A stretch of DNA of 64,000 nt from assembly GCA_035654655.1 (NCBI GenBank), contig DASRWI010000026.1, positions 1-64,000 of the forward strand. Reading direction: 5' to 3'. Below, piece after piece: positions 23,340 through 33,200 of the stretch (position 1 is its first letter; each line of letters starts with the position of its first letter). The notes beneath the pieces were generated by a model. That model saw only the letters and a program-made list of their open reading frames with translations, was not told the DNA's origin and made no database searches. A program made the position numbers and the translations under genes. The DNA is from DASRWI01 sp035654655 (GTDB lineage Bacteria; Bacteroidota; Ignavibacteria; Ignavibacteriales; Ignavibacteriaceae).

Positions 23340-25793
23340 ATGAAAAAAATACTTTTTCTATTAATTTTATTTTCTCTCAGCATCTTTCCTCAAAACATAA
23401 ATGGTGTTGTGTTTGATAAAAATAATTTGCAAGCGATTAGTAATGCTAATGTTTATTATGAAAATAAAAATGAAGGTACTCAATCTGATAAGAATGGACA
23501 CTTTCAACTATCATACAAAAAAGATTTAGGAAATATTTATGTAAGCTTTGTTGGATATAAAACTTTTTTCTTTAACCCATCTCAATATCTTGATTCTTTA
23601 ATTACTATTTATTTAGAACCTGAAATTATTCCTTCACAAACTATTTTAGTTGAAGGTAGTATTGGTAAAGAAGGTATTACTCCAATAACATTTAGTAAAA
23701 TTAATAAGGAAGATATTGAAAAAGATTACTCTGTTCAGGATTTTCCTCAACTATTAGGTAGTTTACCTTCTACAGTTTTCTATTCGGAAAATGGAAATGG
23801 TTTAGGGTATAATTACTTAAGTATTAGAGGTTTTGATCAAAGAAGAATATCAGTTTCGATAAATGGTATTCCTCAAAATGATCCCGAGGACCACAACGTT
23901 TATTGGCTGGATTTTCCGGACCTCATTGCAAGCACTGATTTTATACAAGTTCAAAGAGGTGCAGGTTCAGGATTATTTGGCTATCCTGCTATTGGAGGCT
24001 CAATAAATATCATTACTTCATCAAACTCTAATCAAAAAAAGTTTGACCTTTCTGCTTATTATGGTTCTTATAATACTCAAAAGTATTCTGCATCTTTTTC
24101 TTCAGGTTTGATTGCAGATAAATATTCTATAAATGTAAATTTATCAAGAACAACAAGTGATGGATATAGAGATAATTCCTGGACAAAGTTTAATTCCTAT
24201 TTTATTACTGCAACCAGATACGATGAAAAATTAACAACTCAAGTAAATTTTTATGGTGGACCAATTGAAGATGGTCTTGCTTATACAGGTTTACCAAAGT
24301 TTGCTGTTAAAGATAAAAATCTTCGTAAATCAAATTACTCATACTGGGAAGCTGATAATAGTGGTTACACTTACACTTTGCAAAGAAAAAATACTGAAAT
24401 AGAAAATTTTTCTCAGCCTCATTTTGAATTATTAAATGAGTACAAGATTAATGATAACTTTATTCTTAATAATGGAATCTTTCTTGTACTTGGTTCTGGA
24501 TTTTTTGATTATGATGGTTCGTGGGCTGATACTTCGTACTTCAGACTAACGCAGGCTAATGGATTTACAAATGGAGGTAATCTTGTTGATGCCTTGATTC
24601 GTGCACAAGTTGAAAATAAGCAATTTGGAATAGTATCAAGATTAAACTATAAATATGAAAATGGTTCTTTCATTGTTGGCGGAGAGTTCAGAAAACATTC
24701 ATCTCAACATTGGGGAAATATAAATTATGCAGCAAATCTTCCTGTTGAAGTCACAAAAGATTATCAATACTACTATTACGAAGGAAGAAAATATATAGCA
24801 AGTGCTTTTATTAATAATACTTACTTTATCACAAAAAACTTAAACCTATTAACAGAACTTCAACTGGCTTATCATAGATATGCGATTGAAAATGAAAAAT
24901 ACCTTAATAATGAATTCTCAATAGATAATTTATTTTTAAATCCTCGAATTGGTATTAATTATGCCATCAACAACAACAGCAATGTTTATTTATCTTTATC
25001 AAGAATTACAAAAGAACCACGATTAAAAAATTATTATGATGCTGCAGAATCAAGTGGAGGCGAAGTTCCACAATTTGAATCAACTAATGGAGTATATAAT
25101 TTTTCTAATCCTTTAGTTAAACCCGAAACTATGAATGACGCTGAATTAGGAAGTACATTTAAATTCTTAAGTACTGAACTATCTCTTAATTTGTTTTATA
25201 TGTTCTTTGATCATGAAATTATTAAGAATGGAAAGCTTGATAGATTTGGTCAGCCAATTACAGGCAATGTGGACAATACAATTCATCAGGGAGTAGAGTT
25301 ATCATTGTTGTCAAAGCTTCCTTATAATGTTAGTTTGTTTGCAAATTTAACTTACAGTAGAAACTTTATTAACCAGGGAAGATTTTATCTTGATGCTGAT
25401 AATTATATTGATTTATCAAAGAATAGAATTAGCGGCTTTCCCGATTTAATCTTCAACTTTGGTGTAGCGTATTCTGCAAACAACTTATATGCATCAGTAA
25501 AAGGGAAATATACAGGGGCATTTTATTCTGATAACTACGATGCAAAATTATCTGAGTACTTAACACGTTTTCCGGGGTTTGTAGGTTATTCAGATAACAA
25601 GAATGATGCTTATGTTAATGTAGATTTTTATATTTCGTATCAAATAAATATTTTAAATGCTCTATCAGCTTCTAAAGTATTTTTGCAGGTAAACAATGTG
25701 TTTGATAATCTTTATTCTGCCTATGCAATAGGAACAGAATTCTTCCCTGCAGCTGAGAGAAATTTCTTATTTGGAATACAATTAGGATTATAA
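23340..25793 (+). CDS. TonB-dependent outer-membrane receptor, probably for thiamine
   Basis: The 817 residues comprise a signal peptide ('MKKILFLLILFSLSIFPQ'), an N-terminal carboxypeptidase-regulatory-like beta domain (about 20-95, 'GVVFDKNNLQAISNANVYYENKNEG'), a plug domain (about 115-230, with 'LSIRGFDQRRISVSINGIPQNDPEDHNVYW' and 'VQRGAGSGLFGYPAIGGSINI') and a beta barrel ending in 'FLFGIQLGL'. It is the first gene after a TPP riboswitch and overlaps thiN by one base. Riboswitch-controlled receptors of this kind in Bacteroidetes are predicted thiamine or thiamine-precursor importers. Ligand is inferred from regulation. Confidence 0.9.
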   Translation: MKKILFLLILFSLSIFPQNINGVVFDKNNLQAISNANVYYENKNEGTQSDKNGHFQLSYKKDLGNIYVSFVGYKTFFFNPSQYLDSLITIYLEPEIIPSQTILVEGSIGKEGITPITFSKINKEDIEKDYSVQDFPQLLGSLPSTVFYSENGNGLGYNYLSIRGFDQRRISVSINGIPQNDPEDHNVYWLDFPDLIASTDFIQVQRGAGSGLFGYPAIGGSINIITSSNSNQKKFDLSAYYGSYNTQKYSASFSSGLIADKYSINVNLSRTTSDGYRDNSWTKFNSYFITATRYDEKLTTQVNFYGGPIEDGLAYTGLPKFAVKDKNLRKSNYSYWEADNSGYTYTLQRKNTEIENFSQPHFELLNEYKINDNFILNNGIFLVLGSGFFDYDGSWADTSYFRLTQANGFTNGGNLVDALIRAQVENKQFGIVSRLNYKYENGSFIVGGEFRKHSSQHWGNINYAANLPVEVTKDYQYYYYEGRKYIASAFINNTYFITKNLNLLTELQLAYHRYAIENEKYLNNEFSIDNLFLNPRIGINYAINNNSNVYLSLSRITKEPRLKNYYDAAESSGGEVPQFESTNGVYNFSNPLVKPETMNDAELGSTFKFLSTELSLNLFYMFFDHEIIKNGKLDRFGQPITGNVDNTIHQGVELSLLSKLPYNVSLFANLTYSRNFINQGRFYLDADNYIDLSKNRISGFPDLIFNFGVAYSANNLYASVKGKYTGAFYSDNYDAKLSEYLTRFPGFVGYSDNKNDAYVNVDFYISYQINILNALSASKVFLQVNNVFDNLYSAYAIGTEFFPAAERNFLFGIQLGL

Positions 25794-26446
25794 TGAGTAA
25801 AGCAATTATTTTGGCTAATGGCAAACCGCCTAAACGTTCTTTAATAAATGACCTTATTAAAAGAGGATACTCTACAGTTATATGTGCAGATGGCGGGGCT
25901 AATACTGCTTTCAAATTGAATATTGTTCCTGACTATATAATCGGTGACTTTGATTCAATTATTCCTGAAGTATATGAGTTTTATAAGAACAAAACCAAGA
26001 TTGTAAAAATTAGCAGGCAAACTGATACTGATGTTGAGAAGTGTCTCAAGTTTGCAATTAAAAAAAAATATGAAGAGGTTATTCTAACAGGAGTAACCGG
26101 AAATCGCTTAGACCATACTTTCTGCAATTTGGGTATTATGTTAAAGTTTAAAGACCAAATTGATTTAAAGCTAATTGCAGAAGAATCAATCTTATCTGTT
26201 CATTCAGGAAAAACTTTTATACCTACTTACAAAGGAGAAACGATTTCTATTTATGGTTTTAATGATAAAACATATTTTACTTCAACTGGGTTAAAGTACA
26301 AACTTGATAAAACTATTCTTCCTTTTGGTATCAGAGAAAGTACCAGCAATGTTGCATCTGATACTTTGGTAATGCTTGATATTAAAGGTGGGAATGCATT
26401 TATTATGCGCAATATAAATGAAATGAAGAAGAATGGTTTATTTTAG
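25793..26446 (+). CDS. thiN: Thiamine pyrophosphokinase
   Basis: This 217-residue protein has 'VICADGGANTAFKLNIVPDYIIGDFDSI' and 'RQTDTDVEKCLKFAIKK', then 'ILTGVTGNRLDHTFCNLGIM', the motifs of the thiamine pyrophosphokinase catalytic domain. It converts imported thiamine to TPP with ATP. The C-terminal beta domain ('GETISIYGF...TSTGLKYKLDKTILPFGIRESTSNVASDTLVMLDIKGG') fits thiamine binding. The start overlaps the receptor stop by one base and its end overlaps the symporter start by 14 bases, showing tight coupling in the riboswitch operon. Confidence 0.95.
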   Translation: MSKAIILANGKPPKRSLINDLIKRGYSTVICADGGANTAFKLNIVPDYIIGDFDSIIPEVYEFYKNKTKIVKISRQTDTDVEKCLKFAIKKKYEEVILTGVTGNRLDHTFCNLGIMLKFKDQIDLKLIAEESILSVHSGKTFIPTYKGETISIYGFNDKTYFTSTGLKYKLDKTILPFGIRESTSNVASDTLVMLDIKGGNAFIMRNINEMKKNGLF

Positions 26447-27818
26447 TACTCTTGATGTTGTAATCATATTAACATTCTTTGCCTTGGTATTATTAATCGG
26501 TTATTACTCAGGTCATAAATTAAAAGATGATGCTGAGGATTATTTATTATCAAGCAGGAAAGTAGGATTGTTTTTATTCATTCTTACGAACGTATCTACG
26601 TGGTACGGAGGAATACTTGGAGTAGGGGAGTTTACTTACAACTATGGATTAGTAAGTTGGTTCACTCAAGGATTACCTTATTATATTTTTGCTTTTCTGT
26701 TTGCAATATTTTTTGCAAAGAAAATCCATAATGCCTCTCTTTTTACAATTCCGGATAAACTTGAACAAGTTTATGGAAAGCAAGTAAGTCTTTTTGCATC
26801 AGCACTGATTTTTATTTTAGTTTCACCTGCACCTTATTTGCTGATGTTGGCATCTTTGATAAGTTTAATCTTCAAAATAAATATTATAATAAGCCTTATC
26901 GCCTGTACAGCATTCGCATTAATTTATATGATTAAGGGAGGATACAAATCAGACCTTTACACGGATGCAATTCAATTTTTTGTAATGTTTGCAGGGTTTA
27001 TAATAATTGTTTACTTCTCATATAAAAATTATGGAGGAATAGATTTTCTGAAAAGTAGGCTTCCTGCTGCACATCTTGATTTCACTGGAGGAACTTCGCC
27101 CTCTTTTATTATTGTATGGTTCTTAATTGCGTTATGGACATTTGCTGACCCCGGATTTCATCAAAGATGTTATGCTGCAAAAACAGGAAATGTTGCAAAA
27201 TATGGAATATTAATTTCAATTTTACTTTGGGCTTTTTTTGATTTTCTCACAACGACTACCGGATTATTTTCTCGTGCATTAATTCCTAATATCGTTAATC
27301 CTGTTTTATCCTTTCCATATTATGCAGAAAAAGTTTTAACATCTGGATTTAAAGGTTTATTTTATGCAGGATTGTTTGCATCAATATTATCAACATTTAA
27401 TAGCTTTTTATTTCTAAGCGGAACAACTTTCAGCAGGGATTTTATTTTTAAGTTTGCTGATACTGACGAAAGCAAATTAAAATTATATACTATAGTAGGC
27501 TTGATTTTATCCGGAGTAGTTTCTGTCATCATTGCATACCTTGTACCATCTGTAATAAGAATTTGGTACATTATTGGTTCACTATGTGTACCTGCAATTA
27601 TTCTTCCTGTAGTGAGTGCTTATTATTCAAAATTAAGAATAGCTAAAAAGTTTATGCTTGTTGAAATGATTTTCGCTTTTACTATAGGTGTAATTTGGTA
27701 TGGAATAAGAAATAATATTTATGGAATGCAAATTATTCAGGATATTGAACCAATGATAGTAAGCTTACTTGCTGCTTCAATTCTTCATACAATTTTTTTA
27801 CAAAGAAGTAAAAATTAA
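26433..27818 (+). CDS. Sodium:solute symporter (SSS family), candidate thiamine transporter
   Basis: This 461-residue protein has about 12-13 membrane segments and the SSS features 'NVSTWYGGILGVGEFTYNYG', 'GGYKSDLYTDAIQFFVMFAG', 'ADPGFHQRCYAAK' and 'GLFASILSTFNSFLFLSGTTFSRD'. Family members import solutes with sodium. Here it is the last gene of a TPP-riboswitch operon and overlaps thiN, so the natural substrate is probably thiamine or a precursor. PanF-like SSS proteins under thiamine control have been described by comparative genomics (ThiV). Most Bacteroidetes thiamine loci instead use PnuT, so this is a different inner-membrane solution. Confidence 0.85.
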   Translation: MVYFSTLDVVIILTFFALVLLIGYYSGHKLKDDAEDYLLSSRKVGLFLFILTNVSTWYGGILGVGEFTYNYGLVSWFTQGLPYYIFAFLFAIFFAKKIHNASLFTIPDKLEQVYGKQVSLFASALIFILVSPAPYLLMLASLISLIFKINIIISLIACTAFALIYMIKGGYKSDLYTDAIQFFVMFAGFIIIVYFSYKNYGGIDFLKSRLPAAHLDFTGGTSPSFIIVWFLIALWTFADPGFHQRCYAAKTGNVAKYGILISILLWAFFDFLTTTTGLFSRALIPNIVNPVLSFPYYAEKVLTSGFKGLFYAGLFASILSTFNSFLFLSGTTFSRDFIFKFADTDESKLKLYTIVGLILSGVVSVIIAYLVPSVIRIWYIIGSLCVPAIILPVVSAYYSKLRIAKKFMLVEMIFAFTIGVIWYGIRNNIYGMQIIQDIEPMIVSLLAASILHTIFLQRSKN

Positions 27819-29164
27819 AATACTTCTTCCCATTTTTCTTTTCTGAACTTCCAAAAAATTACTACAGCATAAAGAATTATATAAATAGGTAAGGCTGCCC
27901 ACGCACCTACTAATGAAAAATTAAAAATATGAACAAAGAGAAATACCAGGGGAACAAATATTCCCAGATTAGTAATAGATTCAGCAAGCATAACAAATAA
28001 AGTTTTACCTCCTGATTGAAGACCATTTGCAAGTACAACACCGGTGGCATAAAATATTTGAGCAAAGCCTGCAATGCGTAATGGGTTTGTAGCTATATCA
28101 ATTATATGCTGATTATTGGTAATTATAATTAGCACCCATTGAGGGAAGAAAATATAAATAATTGCCAGGAATAAAGTATAGTAAGTTGCAATCTTAGCAG
28201 TTTCATAACCATATATTTTAGCAAGTTTAACTTTGCCTGCACCAAGATTATTGCCAACTAAAGTCTGCACAGCAATTCCAAAACCAAAACATGGAAGGAA
28301 TGACAAAAACAATGTACTAATACAAGCTTGAGTTGCTGCCTGGTTTTCAGGACCAAGATTTTTCCCGATGATTCCCATAAAGCTTAAAAAGCCAATGAGT
28401 ATAAAAACATTTTGAAAGGAGACGGGAAGAGAAATCTTGAAAATATTTTTAATTATTGTTTTATCAATTTTAAAATGTTTGAAGTATTCATATTTTTTTG
28501 CATATCTTGGAAGTATAGTGACGATAAAGTAGAAAAGGAAATCAGTAGTAGTTGCTAATGTAGAACCTAATCCTGAACCTGCCACACCCATTGGAGAAAT
28601 GCCTAGTTTTCCAAAAACCAAAACATAATTAAATACAATGTTAAGTACATTTGTAATGATAGCAGAGAACATGAATATTTTAGTTTTATTGATACCGAAG
28701 AAAAAGCCTCTATATGCAACTGAGAGAAGAAAAAAAGGTATACCTATAAAACGGAAAAAGATGAACTCACCTGCATAATGAGCAACCATAGGATTAGATG
28801 TAAAGATGTATGGGATATCATGAGCAAAATACATTGCTATGGCGGCAACAATTATTCCTATTGAAAAGAATAAAAGCATTGAATTGTTTAAAACATTTCC
28901 GCATTCAGAATAATTTTTAATACCAAATCTTCTTGCAGTGATTACTTGAGTACCTGTTGAAAAGCTTGAGAAGAAACTAACAAGTGCCCAGGTAATAAGA
29001 ACACCGATACCCATTGCTGAAAGTGTGTACTCAGCATCGTGAAGTCTTCCTACAATAGCAGCATCAACAAGAGAAACAATCATCTGAGTTGATAATCCCG
29101 CTATAGCAGGGAGTGCTAGCTTTAGAATTTGCTTATAAAAATTATTTTCCGGTAGTAAATTCAT
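27815..29164 (-). CDS. MATE-family efflux transporter
   Basis: This 449-residue protein has twelve predicted membrane segments in two similar halves. The N half has 'LALPAIAGLSTQMIVSLVDAAIVGRL', the C half 'ISLPVSFQNVFILIGFLSFMGIIG' and 'FGIAVQTLVGNNLGAGK', all characteristic of MatE proteins. These export cationic drugs or metabolites in exchange for sodium or protons. It converges with the thiamine symporter with a 4-base overlap of the ends, so no terminator lies between them. Confidence 0.9.
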   Translation of the reverse strand: MNLLPENNFYKQILKLALPAIAGLSTQMIVSLVDAAIVGRLHDAEYTLSAMGIGVLITWALVSFFSSFSTGTQVITARRFGIKNYSECGNVLNNSMLLFFSIGIIVAAIAMYFAHDIPYIFTSNPMVAHYAGEFIFFRFIGIPFFLLSVAYRGFFFGINKTKIFMFSAIITNVLNIVFNYVLVFGKLGISPMGVAGSGLGSTLATTTDFLFYFIVTILPRYAKKYEYFKHFKIDKTIIKNIFKISLPVSFQNVFILIGFLSFMGIIGKNLGPENQAATQACISTLFLSFLPCFGFGIAVQTLVGNNLGAGKVKLAKIYGYETAKIATYYTLFLAIIYIFFPQWVLIIITNNQHIIDIATNPLRIAGFAQIFYATGVVLANGLQSGGKTLFVMLAESITNLGIFVPLVFLFVHIFNFSLVGAWAALPIYIILYAVVIFWKFRKEKWEEVF

Positions 29165-29327
29165 ATTGCAAGATAAAAAATTTTTTGTTGGTATAAAATT
29201 AAATAGGAACCCGAATTCTTATATTTAAATGGTCTAAAACTACTGTTTACTCATCTCTTTACATACTAAAATATTTTAATTAAGTTTAAATATATTCTAA
29301 TCATTTTCTAATAACAGTGAGGTTCTT

Positions 29328-30746
29328 ATGAAATTTTTACAGTTTTCGTTATTGTTATTACTTCTGATCTCCGTCTTTTCGATTAATTCCTATTCCCAAA
29401 CATTTAATGGAACCTGGCAGTGTGATTATGCAACAACTGATGATGATCTCAATGGAACAGGCTATAACACTATTGATAATGCTGTCATCAAAAACAATGT
29501 TTTCGTTGCTTTAGTTACCAGAATTACAGATGCAACTTCTTATCTCGTTGGATATTCCAATGCAGATTCTATTCATGGAAGAATGGGCAATTATGCATAT
29601 AACGGTGGATACTATATGAATTGGGTTTCAGGATTTGATCAAGTTGGAATGAGTAAAGCTCTTTGTGTTGATGCTACACCGGATTCTTTTATTTATGTTG
29701 CCAATAATGACCCTGAAAGAAATATTTTAGTCTTTAAAATGACAGCAGATTCAATTGAATCAACTGAGTTCAGAATGCCTACTAATAGTGATTCTATTTT
29801 TGCTGTTGTTGTTGATGATAATGGCAGAGTATATGCCACTGTTAGAGCAGCTGGTGTTGATAAACTTATTGTTTATCCTCCTATCAGTGATCAAATGTGG
29901 GGCTCACACACTGGCAATCCAATGTTTGAGATGCCTTTCACTGATGCCGGAGATTATAGAGGTATTACTGTATCAGGCAATGGCAATTTATTGTATGTTT
30001 CAAATTATCAGACAAAAAAAATCTACTGCTACTATGGAAATGCAAACAATGGTTACACCCTAATTCCTGGTTTCAATTTTACATTGGCAGATGATTTTAC
30101 TTCTACTGTCGGTCCTTGGGGTTTAACCTTAATGAAGAACAAAAATATTCTTTTTGTTTCCTGTGCAACTAATTATATATCCGGAGGTTATACCTACGGA
30201 AGAATTTATGCACTTAACCCAAACACAGGTGCAGTACTTGATACAATTGATTTAGCAGAGTGGAATTTTTTAATGACAGGTGGATACAGCACTCGTTCTG
30301 GCGGAACTACTCCTGGAAATGCATCTGGCTATGTTTCATCTTATTATGTTGATTATGATGATAGTTATAATTTGTATAATCATTCATATTTTGGTTGGAC
30401 AGTTGACAAGTGGAGTTTCTCTGGTGAATTGCCAACAATTCAATTAACTGTTGATGTTAAAGAAACCGGTGAAATTATAAATGATTATAATTTGTATCAA
30501 AATTATCCTAATCCATTTAACCCTGCAACAACAATTAGCTTTAATTTAAAGGAACAATCAAATGTTACTTTAACTATTTATAATATTATGGGTGAAGTTG
30601 TTAGCAAACTGATTAATAATCAAACAATGGCAGAGGGGAATCATTCATTAAGATTTGATGCATCAAATTTAACAAGTGGTTTATACTTATATGAATTAAA
30701 AGTTGGAAGCGTTACACTAAACAAAAAAATGATGCTTTTAAAATAA
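29328..30746 (+). CDS. Secreted beta-propeller-like protein with type IX sorting domain
   Basis: A signal peptide ('LLLLLLISVFSINSYSQ') precedes a long beta-rich region whose segments ('SKALCVDATPDSFIYVANNDPERNILVFK', 'GITVSGNGNLLYVSNYQTKKIYCY') look like propeller blades. The C-terminal 85 residues are a type IX secretion sorting domain: 'NLYQNYPNPFNPATTISFNL', 'VTLTIYNIMGEVV', 'GLYLYELKVG', ending 'KKMMLLK'. Such domains target proteins across the outer membrane for release or surface attachment. Enzymatic motifs are not seen. It has its own 5' gap and a downstream hairpin. Confidence 0.85.
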   Translation: MKFLQFSLLLLLLISVFSINSYSQTFNGTWQCDYATTDDDLNGTGYNTIDNAVIKNNVFVALVTRITDATSYLVGYSNADSIHGRMGNYAYNGGYYMNWVSGFDQVGMSKALCVDATPDSFIYVANNDPERNILVFKMTADSIESTEFRMPTNSDSIFAVVVDDNGRVYATVRAAGVDKLIVYPPISDQMWGSHTGNPMFEMPFTDAGDYRGITVSGNGNLLYVSNYQTKKIYCYYGNANNGYTLIPGFNFTLADDFTSTVGPWGLTLMKNKNILFVSCATNYISGGYTYGRIYALNPNTGAVLDTIDLAEWNFLMTGGYSTRSGGTTPGNASGYVSSYYVDYDDSYNLYNHSYFGWTVDKWSFSGELPTIQLTVDVKETGEIINDYNLYQNYPNPFNPATTISFNLKEQSNVTLTIYNIMGEVVSKLINNQTMAEGNHSLRFDASNLTSGLYLYELKVGSVTLNKKMMLLK

Positions 30747-30764
30747 TTTCTTTTTATATTTATA

Positions 30765-30787
30765 CTGACCGGAATTTTTCCGGTCAG
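30765..30787 (+). terminator. Hairpin terminator after the propeller-like protein
   Basis: CTGACCGGAA (30765-30774) and TTCCGGTCAG (30778-30787) form a perfect 10-bp stem around TTT. The T-tract after it is interrupted (TTATTTATTT). Confidence 0.75.
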
Positions 30788-30947
30788 GTTATTTATTTGG
30801 GAATTAGTTGTAAAGATGGTTTCGCATAAGATTCCTATAAATTATTTTTAGATTCCAATAAACATATCAAATACGATTTCATTCCCCCGATTAAATAATT
30901 TTTTTTCATTTAGTTAAAGAATTATAATAAAAAATATCGGAGGCTTC

Positions 30948-32627
30948 ATGAAACTTTTATGTTCCTTCATTTTAGCACTTCTTATATCAAGCACTTTGTG
31001 TGCTCAGATTCCAAATAAAATTTCATATCAAGGAATTTTGACAGATCAGAATGGACAAATTGTTTTAAATAATGATTATACATTAACCTTTAAATTATAT
31101 GATACAATTGCAGGTGGTTCCGTTCTATGGCAAGAACTTCAGGTAACTCCAGTTGCAAATGGAATCTTTAATGTAATGTTAGGTAATGTTAACCCTATAA
31201 ATCTTCCATTTAATAAACAATATTATTTAGGTATCACAATTGGTTCAGGAAGTGAATTAAGTCCAAGAATTGCAATGACATCTAATCCATACAGCCTAAT
31301 GTCAAAGACAGTTGAAGATGGGGCCATAACTAATTCTAAACTTGCACCAGGATTAACTATTCCTCCTGGAGGAAATGCAGGAGGTGATTTAACTGGAACT
31401 TATCCTTTGCCCACCGTAAGTAAATTGCAGGGAAGATTAGTTTCAAATTCTCTTCCTTCTATAGGTCAAGTTTTGGGTTTTAATGGTACACAATGGCAGC
31501 CAATGACATTACCTTCAAGTGGTATAAGTGGAGTTGGTACAGTAGATTATATTCCAAGGTTCAATGCAACAAATAGTATAAGTAACTCTTTAATTAGTCA
31601 ATCATCAACAAATATTGGTATTAATACTGACCAACCATTAATTTGGCTAATTACTGCGGGTAAGCCATCTAATCTGTCATCTTTTATAACACTTATTTCA
31701 GGTGGGGCTTCAGGACTTTATCTTCGAAGTGGTGCAAAAAGCTCTTCTATTTATAATTATAATACCGGAACTCTAGCATTCTCCATTAATGATACTACTC
31801 GTATGGTAATATTTAGTACCGGTGAAATTGGAATAGGGGATACTATTTTCCCGAATGGCGTTGCTGCTCTTGGGGTAAGTACTCATAAAATTAATGCCGG
31901 ATATTTCTATTCTGATGCAGCAAATTTTAATACAGCAGTACTAAAAGGTGTTTGGAATTCCAATTCAAATTTTGATTCGTATGGAGTCCTTGGTGAAGCT
32001 ATTGGAAATCCAGGTTGGGGAATTGGAGGTAATTTTAAAGGTAATTACAAAGGAATCCAAGCGCAAGTAAATGATCCTGGAACCCAAAGTTCGTATGGAA
32101 TACATGGTTTAAATCTTAGCGTTATAGGAATTAAATATGGTGTGTGTGGAGAGGCAGCAGGTTTATCAGGAACTGGCACTAGATATGGAGTATATGGAAG
32201 AGGCGTAAGTGGAACAACTAATTATGGAGTATTTGCTAATGGTAATTTAGCTTACACTGGATCCTTTATTACTCCATCAGCAGAATTAAAATTCAAATCA
32301 AATAGTGCACCAATTTCCAATAGTCTTAATAAACTTCTTCAAATAGTTCCTGAATACTTTAGTTTCAAGACAGATGATTTTCCAACAATGAACTTTTCTA
32401 AAGGGAATCATTATGGTTTGAATGCAGAAGAAGTGGAGAAAATTTTTCCTGAGATAGTTTCAGAAGAAGTTAATGTTTATACAAATTTTGAAACTAAAGA
32501 AACAATTGAAACAAATTATAAAGGAATAAACTACATTGAACTTATTCCAATTTTAATTCAATCAATTAAAGAGCAGCAAGTTCAGATAGAAGAACTTAAA
32601 CAAAAAGTTTCTGAATTAAGTAAATAA
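30948..32627 (+). CDS. Tail-fibre-like secreted protein with S74-type C-terminal domain (altered cleavage motif)
   Basis: The 559 residues begin with a signal peptide ending 'SSTLCAQ', then 'IPNKISYQGILTDQNGQIVLNNDYTLTFKLYDT' and 'GGDLTGTYPLPTVSKLQG', repeats common in fibre-like bacterial surface proteins. The C-terminal ~115 residues resemble the S74 intramolecular chaperone of endosialidases and tail fibres ('YGLNAEEVEKIFPEIVSEE', 'NYKGINYIELIPILIQSIKEQQ'), ending in a coiled coil. The self-cleavage motif reads 'PSAELKFKSN', with one extra residue compared with the paralogue's 'PSDIKLKNN' (S444, Phe at +5, Lys at +6). Autoprocessing is uncertain. A paralogue lies 573 bases downstream. Confidence 0.75.
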   Translation: MKLLCSFILALLISSTLCAQIPNKISYQGILTDQNGQIVLNNDYTLTFKLYDTIAGGSVLWQELQVTPVANGIFNVMLGNVNPINLPFNKQYYLGITIGSGSELSPRIAMTSNPYSLMSKTVEDGAITNSKLAPGLTIPPGGNAGGDLTGTYPLPTVSKLQGRLVSNSLPSIGQVLGFNGTQWQPMTLPSSGISGVGTVDYIPRFNATNSISNSLISQSSTNIGINTDQPLIWLITAGKPSNLSSFITLISGGASGLYLRSGAKSSSIYNYNTGTLAFSINDTTRMVIFSTGEIGIGDTIFPNGVAALGVSTHKINAGYFYSDAANFNTAVLKGVWNSNSNFDSYGVLGEAIGNPGWGIGGNFKGNYKGIQAQVNDPGTQSSYGIHGLNLSVIGIKYGVCGEAAGLSGTGTRYGVYGRGVSGTTNYGVFANGNLAYTGSFITPSAELKFKSNSAPISNSLNKLLQIVPEYFSFKTDDFPTMNFSKGNHYGLNAEEVEKIFPEIVSEEVNVYTNFETKETIETNYKGINYIELIPILIQSIKEQQVQIEELKQKVSELSK

Positions 32628-32639
32628 AAGAGATGTAAT

Positions 32640-33143
32640 ATGAAAAAAACATTAATGATAATTTGCATATCTACTCTGCTTGTAAATGCACAATATAAAA
32701 TAGATAGATTTGCATTTACATCAGGTGGAAATACTTCTACCTCTTCAACAAATATTATAAAATCTTCTGTTGGTTTAATAGTAACAGGTAAATCAACAAG
32801 TGCATCCAATATTGTTAATATCGGATTCTGGTACATAGCTCAGACATTAACAGGAGTTAAGGATGAGAATACAATTCCTTTTACTTTTAATCTTTACCAG
32901 AATTATCCTAATCCATTTAATCCTTCAACTACAATTAAATATGACCTTCCACAGGAAAGTAATGTTATATTAAAGGTTTATAATTTATTAGGACAAACAG
33001 TTGCTACCATTGTAAACACTAATCAAAAAGCAGGTACATATGAATACAAATGGGATGCAAGCAGATTCTCAAGTGGTTTTTACATCTACAGAATAGAAAC
33101 CAATAAAAACATTTTAACTAAAAAAATGCTCTTCCTTAAATGA
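32640..33143 (+). CDS. Small secreted protein with type IX sorting domain
   Basis: The 167 residues comprise a signal peptide ('LMIICISTLLVNAQ'), a short Ser/Thr-rich module ('TSGGNTSTSSTNIIKSSVGLIV', 'STSASNIVNIGFWY') and a full type IX sorting domain ('FNLYQNYPNPFNPSTTIKYDL', 'LKVYNLLGQTVATI', 'GFYIYRIET', 'KKMLFLK'). The mature part is little more than the module plus the targeting tail. It lies between two S74-domain paralogues, 12 bases after the first and 57 before the second, so all three are probably expressed together as surface structures. Confidence 0.8.
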   Translation: MKKTLMIICISTLLVNAQYKIDRFAFTSGGNTSTSSTNIIKSSVGLIVTGKSTSASNIVNIGFWYIAQTLTGVKDENTIPFTFNLYQNYPNPFNPSTTIKYDLPQESNVILKVYNLLGQTVATIVNTNQKAGTYEYKWDASRFSSGFYIYRIETNKNILTKKMLFLK

Positions 33144-33200
33144 CAAGTAAAAAATTATTTAATCGATTATTTAAAGAAATTAATATTAAATGGAGAATAT

